In this document: one piece after another, positions 44,270-52,395 of the stretch
Layout of the letters: each line of letters opens with the position of its first letter
Position numbering within the stretch: position 1 is the stretch's first letter
Assembly: GCF_001280005.1 (NCBI RefSeq)
Contig: NZ_LGDW01000166.1
Location: 19,046-83,045 of the forward strand
Reading direction: 5' to 3'
From: Streptomyces sp. NRRL WC-3618
GTDB lineage: Bacteria > Actinomycetota > Actinomycetes > Streptomycetales > Streptomycetaceae
DNA: 64,000 nucleotides
Made by a program: the position numbers and the translations under genes
Notes under the pieces: generated by a model
What the model saw: the letters and a program-made list of their open reading frames with translations, nothing else
Told to the model about the DNA's origin: nothing
Databases searched by the model: none

Positions 44270-44545
44270 CTACGGTCTTCCTGTGTTCATTTTTTTGCAC
44301 GGGAGAGGCGAGCCGCGAGCAAAGGTAGCGAGGCTTTCGAAAGGGTGTGTGCAGCCTGTGTGATGCTCCTGCGCAGATGCGGCCGGATCGTGACCGCTGT
44401 ACGACACATCCGTGCATCGTTTCCATTGATTGCATGGCATTTGATCTGCTTCGCCCACTCGGTCGGTCGGTCTCGTCCGCCCTGTCGACGGCCCACGTGG
44501 GGGCGTCATCCAGTGCGTCATCCAGCGCACCTTCGACCGGCCGGA

Positions 44546-44571
44546 AGGTGAATATTTTCCCTTATGGGTAG
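44546..44571 (+). promoter_or_regulatory. Candidate stress-sigma promoter of the CsbD gene
   Basis: AGGT (44546-44549), 16 bases and GGGTAG (44566-44571) approximate the SigB-type consensus GNNT-N14-16-GGGTAC/T, with one mismatch in each box. It lies 82 bases before the csbD-like start in an AT-rich stretch. csbD of Bacillus is itself a SigB-regulated gene, which supports the idea. Confidence 0.4.
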
Positions 44572-44652
44572 ATAATGCGCTTAATGGCCCATCCGGGGGC
44601 ATGGAAGCTTGTCTACGGACCGCACCACGCAGTGGTGTGGGAGGTGAAAGAG

Positions 44653-44826
44653 ATGGCGGCAGGCAAGAAGGCCAAGAACATGACCAAGAAGAGCAAGGGC
44701 AAGATGAAGGAATCCACCGGCGAAGCCGTCGGCAACGAAAGCCTGCGGGCGAAGGGCGCACGCGAGCAGATGGCGAGCGACGCGAAGCAGACCGCTCAGA
44801 AGGCCAAGGACACGCTGAAGCACTGA
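44653..44826 (+). CDS. CsbD-family stress protein, 57 residues
   Basis: This small, very Lys-rich protein has the CsbD core 'KKSKGKMKESTGEAVGNES' and a helical tail rich in Ala, Gln and Lys. I chose ATG 44653 because GGAGGTG stands six bases before it; the longer frame from 44575 has no ribosome site. CsbD proteins are stress-induced and of unknown mechanism. A 27-bp perfect hairpin follows the gene. Confidence 0.88.
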   Translation: MAAGKKAKNMTKKSKGKMKESTGEAVGNESLRAKGAREQMASDAKQTAQKAKDTLKH

Positions 44827-44852
44827 CCTTCAGTCGCGGAGATCGCCATAAG

Positions 44853-44910
44853 GGGTGCCGTTGAGGAGAAGGGCCGACGTCCGCGTCGGCCCTTCTCCTC
44901 AACGGCACCC
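44853..44910. terminator. 27-bp perfect hairpin between convergent genes
   Basis: Arms 44853-44879 and 44884-44910 pair without a mismatch around a TCCG loop. It separates the CsbD gene from the convergent SRPBCC gene, whose stop is only ten bases away. It should terminate both transcripts. Confidence 0.95.
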
Positions 44911-44919
44911 TGCTCGCCG

Positions 44920-45981
44920 TTACCGTCGGCGCCCGCGGCGCGGACCACCGGTCTCGTCAGCCTCGTCGGTGTCGTCCTCGTCCTCGTCCTCGTAGGCCTC
45001 TTCAGGGGCGTCGTCCTGCTCGTACTCTTCCTCGCCGTCGGCGTAGGCCCCCTCGGGATCCTCTTCGTCCTCCTCCGGCTCATCCTCCGCTTCCGCCTCG
45101 GCCTCTTCGCCCTCCTCGAACTCGTCTCCCGCCTCGCCTCCTTCGTCTTGGCCCTCTTGTTCAAGGGCGTCTTCGTGGCTGAGGACCACCTCGCCGTCCC
45201 GGATCTCACCGCGCCAGCCGTCCGGCTCGTCGGTGGTGAGTGAGACGTGCCGCAGGAAATGCTTGAGGTCCAGGCGCAGACGGCGGCCCTGAGCGCGCCA
45301 CAGGTTGCCGGTCTTCTCGAAGAATCCGGAGGGGTAGTACTCCACCACCACCACGACGCGGGTCAGCGTCGAAGCCAGTTCGTGGAAGCTGACGCAGCCG
45401 CGGGTGGTTCCCTTGGCGCCCTCGGAGGTCCAGATGATCCGCTCGTCGGGTACCTGCTCCTGAACGGTGGCCTTCCAGCCACGCGTCGAAGGCCCGACCT
45501 TGACCTTCCAGTCGCTGGTGGTGTCATCATTGCGAGAGACGTCGCGAACACCCTTGGCGAAGCCGCTGAACTCCTCGTACTGCGTCCAGTGGTCGTACAC
45601 GGTGCGCAACGGCAGGCCGACATCGATGAACTCGATGATGTTCATGACCTTGCCGCCGCTCTTGCGGCCCTTCTTGCCCTTGCCGAAGACCTGGGAGGCG
45701 GCGCCGGTCACCTTGTCCTTGAGGCTGCTGAGCCCCTGGCCCGCCATCGCCTTCATGGGCGAGTCGCCCTGCAGCATCCGCCCCCCGATACCGGCGACGT
45801 CGGAAAGCTTTCCGTCGCCCTGCGCCACATCCTCGAGCTGATCGGTCACTTCCCCGAGTTTGTCCGACGCCTTGTCCGCCAGCTGCTCTGCCTGGGCCTG
45901 CAGGAACGACGTCAGCTCTGTGAAGAGCTGGTCCAGCCCCGACTTCGATTCTTGCGCGTTGGCGCGTCCTGACTGTGCCAT
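44920..45981 (-). CDS. SRPBCC-family protein with acidic tail, gas-vesicle-linked
   Basis: The 353-residue protein has an amphipathic helical N-terminus (about 1-105, 'ELTSFLQAQAEQLADKASDK'), an SRPBCC/polyketide-cyclase-like lipid-binding domain (about 110-255, 'IIEFIDVGLPLRTVYDHWTQ', 'ERIIWTSEGAKG') and a C-terminal tail of about 80 residues dominated by Glu and Asp, closed by 'RRGRRR'. The SD GGAGG lies in the last codons of the gene before it, so the two are co-translated. Such genes accompany gvp clusters in Streptomyces. A part in vesicle assembly or surface is possible but not shown. Confidence 0.85.
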   Translation of the reverse strand: MAQSGRANAQESKSGLDQLFTELTSFLQAQAEQLADKASDKLGEVTDQLEDVAQGDGKLSDVAGIGGRMLQGDSPMKAMAGQGLSSLKDKVTGAASQVFGKGKKGRKSGGKVMNIIEFIDVGLPLRTVYDHWTQYEEFSGFAKGVRDVSRNDDTTSDWKVKVGPSTRGWKATVQEQVPDERIIWTSEGAKGTTRGCVSFHELASTLTRVVVVVEYYPSGFFEKTGNLWRAQGRRLRLDLKHFLRHVSLTTDEPDGWRGEIRDGEVVLSHEDALEQEGQDEGGEAGDEFEEGEEAEAEAEDEPEEDEEDPEGAYADGEEEYEQDDAPEEAYEDEDEDDTDEADETGGPRRGRRR

Positions 45982-45984
45982 GAC

Positions 45985-46884
45985 CTACCTCCGCGTGGAC
46001 GGCTTGCGGGCTGACGTCTTCTTCGCCGCCGTCTTCCTGGTCGCCGTCTTGCGCGCGGGAGCACGCGCTGTGGTCTTCTTCGCCGGTGCCTTCTTGGCCG
46101 TCTTCTTGGCGGTGGCCTTGGACGGTGCGGCCTTCTTGGAAGCGGTGGATCGAGGGGAGGTCTTTCCCGCCGAGCTCTTGTTCGCCGCGGTCTTCTTTGC
46201 GGCCGTCTTCTTGGCCGGCGCAGCGGACTTGGACGCGCTCGGTCGCCGTGAGGGCCTTCGAGCGGAAGCTGTGGAGCGGGTGCGCGTACGGGTCGACTGC
46301 CGACCACGCCCGCGAGACGGAGGCTCTTCGTCCTCAGCCTCCCCCTCTTCCCCTTCTTCCCCCTCTTCCTCCTCGTCCGACTCGTAGGCTCCCTCCGCTT
46401 CGTCCTCCTCCGGCTCCTCTTCCTCCTCTTCCTCCGCTTCGTCCTCGGCCTCAGGCTCCGTGGAGCTTTCCTCGTCCTCGTCCTCGTCTTCCGTTTCGTA
46501 CTTGTCCTTGCCCTCGCCTCCGTCCTCGTCCTCGTCCTCGTAGAGGTCCTCTTCGTCCTCCCCCTCGTCCGGGCTGGTCAGTTCGAGGGTCCGGTCGTGC
46601 AGGGAGTCGGCGAGGTCGGCGAGTTTGCGGTTCGCCGCGGCTCCCAGGGCCTTCTTGCCCGCTTGCAGGGCCTCGCCACGGAGCTGGTCGCCGAACTCGG
46701 CGAACTGGGGCATCTCCTTCAGCTTGCTGAGGCCCTGCGACATGAGCTGACCTGGCTCAAGGCCGAAACGCCGGCCTGCGAGGTACGTCGCAGCGGTGAA
46801 TGCGAGGCGGCCCTTTTTGGCGCGTCCCAGTACGTAGCCCCCGGCCACGGCGGCCGCGAGCGCGATCTTGGTCGTGTCCTGCAT
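45985..46884 (-). CDS. Charge-segregated protein with acidic middle and H1-histone-like basic tail
   Basis: The 299-residue protein has three parts. Residues 1-105 are a folded or membrane-near helical domain ('KIALAAAVAGGYVLGRAKKG', 'LAFTAATYLAG'). Residues 107-195 are mostly Glu and Asp. Residues 196-299 are Lys, Ala, Thr and Ser in H1-like repeats such as 'KKTAAKKTSARK'. The basic tail should bind nucleic acid or the acidic tails of partners. Homologues in Streptomyces are sometimes mislabelled DNA primase; no primase motif is present. GGGAG precedes ATG 46884. It reads away from gvpO, and a candidate stress-sigma promoter lies 64 bases upstream. Confidence 0.82.
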   Translation of the reverse strand: MQDTTKIALAAAVAGGYVLGRAKKGRLAFTAATYLAGRRFGLEPGQLMSQGLSKLKEMPQFAEFGDQLRGEALQAGKKALGAAANRKLADLADSLHDRTLELTSPDEGEDEEDLYEDEDEDGGEGKDKYETEDEDEDEESSTEPEAEDEAEEEEEEEPEEDEAEGAYESDEEEEGEEGEEGEAEDEEPPSRGRGRQSTRTRTRSTASARRPSRRPSASKSAAPAKKTAAKKTAANKSSAGKTSPRSTASKKAAPSKATAKKTAKKAPAKKTTARAPARKTATRKTAAKKTSARKPSTRR

Positions 46885-46947
46885 GAGCCTGCTCTCCCTT
46901 CACCGGAGTGCATGTGTTGCCGCGGATGTAGTGCTGCGCTACACCGG

Positions 46948-46971
46948 CTACCCCCAATTTTGAAGAAATCC
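46948..46971 (-). promoter_or_regulatory. Candidate stress-sigma promoter of the gvp-flanking gene pair
   Basis: On the minus strand GGAT (46968-46971), 14 bases and GGGTAG (46948-46953) fit GNNT-N14-16-GGGTA with one mismatch at the last base. The distance to the ATG (64 bases) is nearly the same as for the sigma gene's own candidate promoter. The gap is AT-rich and should also hold the gvpO promoter, which I could not place. Confidence 0.4.
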
Positions 46972-47027
46972 CCCTATATGGTGAAATTGTATTTTCAGCC
47001 AGCGGTGTCCCCCAGTGGAGTGACCAC

Positions 47028-47408
47028 ATGGCCGCACCAGAACCGACACGTCCGAGGAGAGCCCGCCCCCGCCCGGCGAAGCCAGAGAACGCCGAGGAAC
47101 AGGAAGAGCAGCCGACGCGCCGCGCTTCCGCCAAGCGGCGGGCAGAGGTTCCCGACGCGCCCACGGCGATGCGCTCCGCAGCCGGGCAACTGGCCCAACT
47201 GCTCGGCAGGCCCCCCGACTCCGTCTCGTCGCTCAAGCCGACCGACGACGGCTGGGAGGCACAGGTGGAGGTGGTGGAACTGGAACGCGTCCCGGACACG
47301 ACCAGCGTGATGGCCAGCTACAAGGTCACCCTGGATCCGCGGGGCCAGCTGGTCGCCTACGAACGGACCCGCCGGTACAGCCGAGGCATGATCGACCGGC
47401 CGACCTGA
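47028..47408 (+). CDS. gvpO: Gas vesicle protein GvpO
   Basis: The 126-residue protein has a basic, Pro/Arg-rich N-terminus and the GvpO domain (about 45-126) with '[20 protein letters not shown]', '[20 protein letters not shown]' and 'RRYSRG'. It is the first gene of the gvp operon. GvpO acts as an accessory factor in gas vesicle formation or its expression. GGAG is present nine bases before the ATG. Confidence 0.92.
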   Translation: MAAPEPTRPRRARPRPAKPENAEEQEEQPTRRASAKRRAEVPDAPTAMRSAAGQLAQLLGRPPDSVSSLKPTDDGWEAQVEVVELERVPDTTSVMASYKVTLDPRGQLVAYERTRRYSRGMIDRPT

Positions 47409-47436
47409 AGAAAGGTTGCCCAGGGAAGGAGGCGCC

Positions 47437-47907
47437 ATGACCATGGTGCCGCAGAGCGGCGGCAGCGTAAGCCGCGGCGGAGGCAGTACGGGCGGCAGCA
47501 GCCTCTACGACGTGTTGGAGCTCATTCTCGACCGAGGTCTGGTCATCGACGTCTTCGTCCGTATCTCGGTGGTGGGCATCGAACTCATCAAGATCGACGC
47601 CCGCATCGTGGTGGCCAGCGTCGACACCTACCTGCGGTTCGCCGAAGCGTGCAACCGGCTCGATCTCGAAGCGGGCCGGAAGGAACCCGCCCAGCTCCCC
47701 GAGGTCGTCGGAGACATGATGGAAGGCGGCGCCCGGGGTAAATCCAAGGGTGCGCTGAGCGGGGCCGTCGACGCGGTGTCCGAATCCCTCACTGGCCGCT
47801 CCTCCAAGCGGGAAGAGCCGGAGGAGGAGGAAGAAGAAGCCGAAGAAGAGGCTGCCCCCAGGAAGAGGCGTCCCGCCCGGCGCCCGGCCCGCCGGGAGAG
47901 GGAGTAA
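47437..47907 (+). CDS. gvpA: Gas vesicle structural protein GvpA family, with charged C-terminal extension
   Basis: The 156-residue protein has the GvpA fold in residues 20-75 ('[20 protein letters not shown]', '[20 protein letters not shown]'). A helical region and a tail of Glu runs and Arg-rich '[13 protein letters not shown]' follow. ATG 47437 has GGAGG four bases before it. Classical GvpA is about 70 residues; Streptomyces versions are longer, and this tail of about 50 residues is highly charged. It should form the vesicle wall ribs. Confidence 0.92.
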   Translation: MTMVPQSGGSVSRGGGSTGGSSLYDVLELILDRGLVIDVFVRISVVGIELIKIDARIVVASVDTYLRFAEACNRLDLEAGRKEPAQLPEVVGDMMEGGARGKSKGALSGAVDAVSESLTGRSSKREEPEEEEEEAEEEAAPRKRRPARRPARRERE

Positions 47908-47910
47908 CCG

Positions 47911-48630
47911 ATGGCGCTCTACGTGTACGCGATCACGGGCAAGGACCACCCCCACCGCCTGGACGGCCTGACGGGAGTGGGCTCCCACCCCACACCCGTG
48001 CGTACGGTCACCGCCGGCCCGCTGAGCGCGGTGGTCAGCGAGATCTCCGAGGAGATCCGGCCCAAGCGCAGGGACCTCCAGACGCATCAGGAGGTGCTGG
48101 ACAAACTCATGTCCGACGCCGTGATCCTGCCGCTGCAGTTCGGCTACTTCGCCTCCGACGACCAGACCGTCCGGCAGGCCCTGGAAGGAAACGTCGACCG
48201 CTACCTCGCCACGCTCGCGCGCCTCGACGGCTGTGCCGAGTACCACGTGAGGGCGTCGCAGACGGACGAGGACGAGCTGCTGCGCGAGATCCTGCGCGAC
48301 TCACCCGAGGCGAGGGAACTCAACGAGCGGATCCGGGCGGGCGAAGAGGATCCGCAGCTGCCCCTCGCGCTCGGGGAAATCGTCGCCCGCGAAGTGCAGG
48401 AACGCCAGGATTCGCTGGCGGCGGGGCTCGTTCAGGCGCTGATCCCCTACGCCCGGGAGCACACCACCCACCCTCCCTCCAGCCCTGACTTCCTCAACCT
48501 GTCGCTGCTCGTGGCCCACGACCGGACGGACGACTTCCTGGCGGCGCAGGCCAGCCTCGCCCGACAGATCGAGGGTGGCGTCGACTTCCGGCTCACCGGC
48601 CCCCTGCCCCCGTACAGCTTCGTCGACTGA
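47911..48630 (+). CDS. gvpF: Gas vesicle protein GvpF/GvpL family, first copy
   Basis: The 239-residue protein shows the GvpF/L pattern: 'ALYVYAI' at the start, 'HQEVLDKLMSDAVILPLQFG' near residue 65, and the end 'DFRLTGPLPPYSFVD'. GvpF contacts GvpA and is thought to help nucleate assembly. GGGAGAGGGAG precedes the ATG, and the gap to gvpA is three bases. Confidence 0.93.
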   Translation: MALYVYAITGKDHPHRLDGLTGVGSHPTPVRTVTAGPLSAVVSEISEEIRPKRRDLQTHQEVLDKLMSDAVILPLQFGYFASDDQTVRQALEGNVDRYLATLARLDGCAEYHVRASQTDEDELLREILRDSPEARELNERIRAGEEDPQLPLALGEIVAREVQERQDSLAAGLVQALIPYAREHTTHPPSSPDFLNLSLLVAHDRTDDFLAAQASLARQIEGGVDFRLTGPLPPYSFVD

Positions 48631-48672
48631 TCCGGTGCGATCCCCGCACACCGGAAAGGAGGAACCAGCGCC

Positions 48673-48921
48673 ATGGGACTGCTGACCAGCCTGCTCACCC
48701 TTCCCGCCGCCCCCGTGCGGGCCGTCGTCTGGGCCGCCCAGCGGGTCGAGGAGAAGGCCGAGGAGGAGTACTACGACCCGGCCCCCGTCTGGCGCGAGCT
48801 CGCCGACCTGGAGCGGCGCCTGCTGACGGGGGAGATCGACGAGGACACCTTCGACCGCCGGGAGGACGAACTGATCGATCGGCTCACAGAGATCGAAGAG
48901 TTCCGCCGGCGAAGTCCCTGA
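48673..48921 (+). CDS. gvpG: Gas vesicle protein GvpG
   Basis: The 82-residue protein starts with a short hydrophobic segment ('LLTSLLTLPAAPVRAVVWAA') followed by an acidic coiled coil ('VWRELADLERRLLTGEIDED'), the normal GvpG layout. AAGGAGG lies ahead of the ATG. GvpG works with GvpF/L in early assembly. Confidence 0.92.
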   Translation: MGLLTSLLTLPAAPVRAVVWAAQRVEEKAEEEYYDPAPVWRELADLERRLLTGEIDEDTFDRREDELIDRLTEIEEFRRRSP

Positions 48922-48942
48922 CAGGGAAGCGAGGCCGACATC

Positions 48943-49365
48943 GTGTCCGAGCCACTACCCGGCCGACTCGGGTCCTTCCCGTCCCGGGCCGCCCCGATGC
49001 CGTACGGGCAAAGCACCTCCAGCCTCGCCGACATCCTGGAAAGAGTCCTCGACAAGGGCATCGTCATCGCCGGCGACATCCGCATCAACCTTCTCGACAT
49101 CGAACTGCTGACGATCAAACTCCGGATCCTGGTCGCCTCCGTGGACAAGGCGAAGGAGATGGGCATCGACTGGTGGGAGCACGACCCCTCGCTCTCCTCA
49201 CGTCACACCGGCAGCCCCCTCGAGCAGGAGAACCGCCGACTGCGCGCCGAGTTGGAGGCCCTGCGCCGCGAACGCTCCGACGGCCAGGCGATCCCCCCGG
49301 GCGCCACCGGTGAGGAACCGGAAGGGGAAACAGGCGGTGGCACCGCACGGGAGCGCCGGCCATGA
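48943..49365 (+). CDS. gvpJ: Gas vesicle protein GvpJ/GvpY, second GvpA-like protein
   Basis: The 140-residue protein has a GvpA-like core at about residues 25-80 ('SLADILERVLDKGIVIAGDI', 'LLDIELLTIKLRILVASVDK') and the 'GIDWWE' extension typical of the GvpJ group. A coiled-coil tail ('LEQENRRLRAELEALRRE') ends it. GvpJ proteins are minor, shape-determining parts of the vesicle tips. The GTG start has GAGG eight bases ahead. In Streptomyces the gene at this place is often called gvpY. Confidence 0.85.
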   Translation: MSEPLPGRLGSFPSRAAPMPYGQSTSSLADILERVLDKGIVIAGDIRINLLDIELLTIKLRILVASVDKAKEMGIDWWEHDPSLSSRHTGSPLEQENRRLRAELEALRRERSDGQAIPPGATGEEPEGETGGGTARERRP

Positions 49366-50216
49366 CCACAGCCGACGACGCCCTCACCTACGTCTACGCC
49401 GCAGCCCCCCTCACGGAGGCTCTCCGCGACGCCCTGAACGGCCTCCGAGGCATCCACGGATCCCCTGTCCTGTGCGTCACCGCACCACCCGCCAACGGCA
49501 CCGGAACCGGCGCCCCGTCGCCGCCCCTGGCCTTCGCCACCAGCCACGTACCCGAGCGTGAGTTCAACGAAAGGGCGCTGAAGAACCACTTCGAGGACCT
49601 GGAGTGGCTCGAGGAGGTCGCCCGCGCCCACCACGATGTCGTACAGGCGCTCTCCACCCGCACCACGGTCCTGCCCCTGCGCATGGCCACCGTCTACCAG
49701 GACGACGACCGCGCCGCCCAGGCTCTCGCCGAGCAGCACCACGCGTTCGCCGACAGACTCGCCCAGCTCAGCGCCCACACCGAATTCGGCGTGAAAATCT
49801 ATCTGGCACCCACCGCGGCCCCGGCCGACACCGAAGCTGCCACCGACGCTTCCCTCACTCCCGGCAAGGCCTATCTCCAGCGCCGCAGGGCCCAGCACGA
49901 CGCGCAGGAAGCCGTGTACCGACAGGCGCAGCGGGCAGCCGAAGTCGTCGGAGCCATTGCCTCCCGATACGCCACGCAGCATGTACGGCACCCCGCCCAG
50001 AGCGGCGCGCTGACCGGGCCCGCCGAGAACGTGCTCAACGACGCCTACCTCGTCCCCGATGCGTACGCGGAGCCCTTCCGAGCCGCCATCGAAGAGGCCG
50101 TCGGTCAGTTCGACGGCATTCGTGTCGAGGTGACCGGACCTTGGGCGCCCTACTCCTTCGCCATGCCGCCGGCCGAGAGCCGGCACGCGGCCGACGAGGG
50201 TGAGGAGCGCGGCTGA
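49362..50216 (+). CDS. gvpL: Gas vesicle protein GvpF/GvpL family, second copy
   Basis: The 284-residue protein is a second GvpF/L member: 'LTYVYAAAPL' at the start, 'HHDVVQALSTRTTVLPLRMA' near residue 92 and 'VEVTGPWAPYSFAMP' at the end. It is longer than the first copy by a central charged insert. It overlaps the gene before by four bases (ATGA) and the one after by one (TGATG). The Streptomyces name gvpZ may apply to it. Confidence 0.87.
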   Translation: MTTADDALTYVYAAAPLTEALRDALNGLRGIHGSPVLCVTAPPANGTGTGAPSPPLAFATSHVPEREFNERALKNHFEDLEWLEEVARAHHDVVQALSTRTTVLPLRMATVYQDDDRAAQALAEQHHAFADRLAQLSAHTEFGVKIYLAPTAAPADTEAATDASLTPGKAYLQRRRAQHDAQEAVYRQAQRAAEVVGAIASRYATQHVRHPAQSGALTGPAENVLNDAYLVPDAYAEPFRAAIEEAVGQFDGIRVEVTGPWAPYSFAMPPAESRHAADEGEERG

Positions 50217-50431
50217 TGACCCTCGCGGAGCACGGAGAACCGCTGCCCGGGCGCCAAGTGGCGCTGGTGGACCTCCTCGACCGGCTGCTCAGCGGCGGGG
50301 TGGTCGTCACCGGCGACATCGTTCTGTCGATCGCCGACATCGATCTCGTCCGCATCTCGCTGCGCGCCCTCATCGTGTCCGTCGGAGCCGAGAACCGCCC
50401 GGCCGCGGGCGGCCCAGGAGTGCGGCCATGA
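50216..50431 (+). CDS. gvpS: Small GvpA-like gas vesicle protein (GvpS type)
   Basis: The 71-residue protein is a minimal GvpA-like core ('ALVDLLDRLLSGGVVVTGDI', 'IADIDLVRISLRALIVSV') with no extension. It sits between the second GvpF/L gene and gvpK and overlaps both, which is the GvpS place in actinobacterial clusters. It may be a minor wall component. Confidence 0.87.
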   Translation: MTLAEHGEPLPGRQVALVDLLDRLLSGGVVVTGDIVLSIADIDLVRISLRALIVSVGAENRPAAGGPGVRP

Positions 50432-50844
50432 GCGCGGAACATCCCGAGCGGGACCACAGTCCGGCGCCAAACCCCGATCCGGGGCTGGGGGACGTCAGCG
50501 ACTCGATGGCGCGGGCATTCCGCCTTGTCCAGGCGCCGCCCACCCCGGACGAAGCACTCCCGCGCGCTGCCCACCGGATGTACACCGACCGCGACACGGT
50601 CGAAGAGGACCTCCTCAAACTCGTCCTCACCCTGGTCGAACTCCTGCGCCAGCTCATTGAGCGCCAGGCACTGCGGCGCGTGGACGCGGGAGACCTCACG
50701 GACGAACAGGAGGAGGAACTGGGAGCCACGCTCCTGGCACTCCATGACCGACTGGCCGACCTGTGCGCCCAGCACGGCTACACACTGGAGGACCTCAATC
50801 TCGACCTCGGCCCGCTGGGCCCCCTCCTACCGCCCCGGACCTGA
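50428..50844 (+). CDS. gvpK: Gas vesicle protein GvpK
   Basis: The 138-residue protein has the GvpK domain with 'EEDLLKLVLTLVELLRQLIE' near residue 60 and 'EEELGATLLALHDRLADLCA' near 95, ending 'LEDLNLDLGPLGPLL'. ATG 50428 overlaps the previous stop (ATGA). It is the last gene of the row. GvpK is an essential minor assembly protein. Confidence 0.92.
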   Translation: MSAEHPERDHSPAPNPDPGLGDVSDSMARAFRLVQAPPTPDEALPRAAHRMYTDRDTVEEDLLKLVLTLVELLRQLIERQALRRVDAGDLTDEQEEELGATLLALHDRLADLCAQHGYTLEDLNLDLGPLGPLLPPRT

Positions 50845-50943
50845 ACAACCTGAACAACAGTCAGGTCGAACCGGATCGGAAAAGGGGACCCGCCAGGCCG
50901 AGTTCCTCACCGCGTACGCCCCGGAGGGCCAGGCCCTGTCGGC

Positions 50944-51759
50944 CTACCTGCGGGGGAGCGAGGTGTTGACGATCGGGAGCTTCTTGGTCACGCCCGCCAC
51001 GTAGAGGTCCCGCGGAGCCGTGCGCAGCACGAACTTGTCGTCGTAGCCCCGGACGCGTACGGACATCACGAAGAAGCCGTCCTCCTCGGTGGTCGTCTTC
51101 ACGCGGTCCTCGTTCTCCCAGTAGGTCTGCAGGAAGACCTCGGTGCCCTCGCGCTCGACGCCTCTGGGGAGGGTGACCTTGCCCTGGATGGTGAAGATGG
51201 TGCCCTTCTTCACCCTCTTCTTGTTGACCGTGTAACTGACGGAGCTGGTCTTGGCCTTGGCCGCCACGCTGGTGTCCGCGTAGTAGCCGTCCTGCGGGGT
51301 GTTGGGGTCGCCGTCCTCGTCGTACATGGCGGTGATGTCCACCTGGTGCTGGACGTTGAGCAGGCTGCTGCCGGTCATGTGGTCGATGTTGACGTTGCGG
51401 ATGCTGAACTTCCCGTTGGCGTCGGTGACCGGCTTGCCCAGGTCGCGCGGCTCGTAGTAGGTGGGGTCGATCGGGTCACCCCACGGATTCCAGGTGGTGA
51501 AGCGGACGACTTCCTGGATGGTGACCGGGATGCTGGGCGCCGGAGTGCCGTCGGCCTTGGTGACGGTGCCGGTGACGTTGACATGGCGGCTGCCGTAGGT
51601 GGTGCTGGTCGGGTTGGTGGTCACGGTCAGCTTGTAGGCGCGGACCGGATCGGCGGCCGCGGGCTTCGCCGCGGCGGAAGCGGGTACGGAGAGGGCGCCT
51701 GCGGCGAGCAGGAGCGCGGCGGTGGCGGCAAGCCGCGTCGACATGGAATTCCTGGGCAT
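50944..51759 (-). CDS. Secreted hypothetical protein with Ig-like repeats
   Basis: The 271-residue protein has a signal peptide ('RLAATAALLLAAGALSVPAS', cleaved at 'ASAAAKP'). Two beta-sandwich-like halves follow: one with 'STTYGSRHVNVTGTVTKADG' and 'TDANGKFSIRNVNI', the other with 'KKGTIFTIQGKVTLPRG' and 'EEDGFFVMSVRV'. Both look like bacterial Ig/carboxypeptidase-regulatory folds. ATG 51759 with GGAG seven bases before it is preferred; the upstream codons to 51840 are intergenic. Function is unknown. It converges with gvpK. Confidence 0.8.
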   Translation of the reverse strand: MPRNSMSTRLAATAALLLAAGALSVPASAAAKPAAADPVRAYKLTVTTNPTSTTYGSRHVNVTGTVTKADGTPAPSIPVTIQEVVRFTTWNPWGDPIDPTYYEPRDLGKPVTDANGKFSIRNVNIDHMTGSSLLNVQHQVDITAMYDEDGDPNTPQDGYYADTSVAAKAKTSSVSYTVNKKRVKKGTIFTIQGKVTLPRGVEREGTEVFLQTYWENEDRVKTTTEEDGFFVMSVRVRGYDDKFVLRTAPRDLYVAGVTKKLPIVNTSLPRR

Positions 51760-52198
51760 GGTCCAACTCCAAGTGCGGTCGGGACTGGAGGAGTTGCGCC
51801 CGGGCGGTAACGGTTCCGCCGAGACGCAGGTGTGTGACACATCAGGTTCGACAGGCGAGGAGGCGCGGTGGTTGTCCTCGTCCGGGCTCTGTTACGCGGC
51901 TGTGGCAGAGGTGGTTTTTACGGCGTCTGCGGCATGCCACGGTGGCCGCGGCCCTCGTGTGTGGATGACGCGATGGTATGGCTGAGGAGGCGCGGGCGGC
52001 GGCGGCAGATCGAGCCCGTGCCGTGGCGATCACTCTCGCGACGGGGGACGCGAGTGACGGCGTGACGAGCAGCGCGTACTACCGCTGAACGGGCGCACAT
52101 AGGCACTCGCGGCATTCGCGAGTCGCGGCGGGCAACCAGAGGCGTGCCAGGGGGATACGGGGGCACACGGCTCTCACCCTGTCGAGAGGAGCCGCTCC
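51760..52198. other. 439-base gap without a supported gene
   Basis: Several short frames cross this stretch, among them one from an ATG near 51979 that ends '-VTSSAYYR' at 52087. None has a ribosome site with normal codon use. The part next to 51759 should hold the promoter of the secreted protein. I see no clear operator or hairpin. Confidence 0.5.
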
Positions 52199-52369
52199 AT
52201 GCTTGGGATAGCAGCGGCAGTACTGTTTTTCATCGCCTTCCTGATCAACGCCGCCGAGATCACGACAAGCGATGCCTTCTCCTCCACGAACGTCATGCTC
52301 CTTGGCCTGACGCTCCTGGCCCTGCATGTAGCGGGCATCGGGAATGGGTGGTCCGGGCGCAGGCGCTGA
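52199..52369 (+). CDS. Small two-helix membrane protein, 56 residues
   Basis: The reading starts 'MLGIAAAVLFFIAFLINAAE' and goes on with 'FSSTNVMLLGLTLLALHVAG' to end 'GWSGRRR'. These are two hydrophobic helices joined by a short polar turn, with a basic C-terminus inside. AGAGGA precedes the ATG by eight bases. Such short proteins are common and conserved in Streptomyces, with no known role. It is too short for usual length cutoffs. A minus-strand frame overlaps it entirely and is less convincing. Confidence 0.75.
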   Translation: MLGIAAAVLFFIAFLINAAEITTSDAFSSTNVMLLGLTLLALHVAGIGNGWSGRRR

Positions 52370-52395
52370 GGCCGGCGGACTGAGATCGGTGAGGG

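Noticed and set aside
43238..44551. A 437-residue plus-strand Arg-rich frame
   Set aside because: Antisense to the SCO2400-like gene; composition is that of a shadow frame.
45985..46884. DNA primase label sometimes given to such proteins
   Set aside because: There is no zinc-binding or TOPRIM motif; the similarity is only in acidic and basic low-complexity parts.
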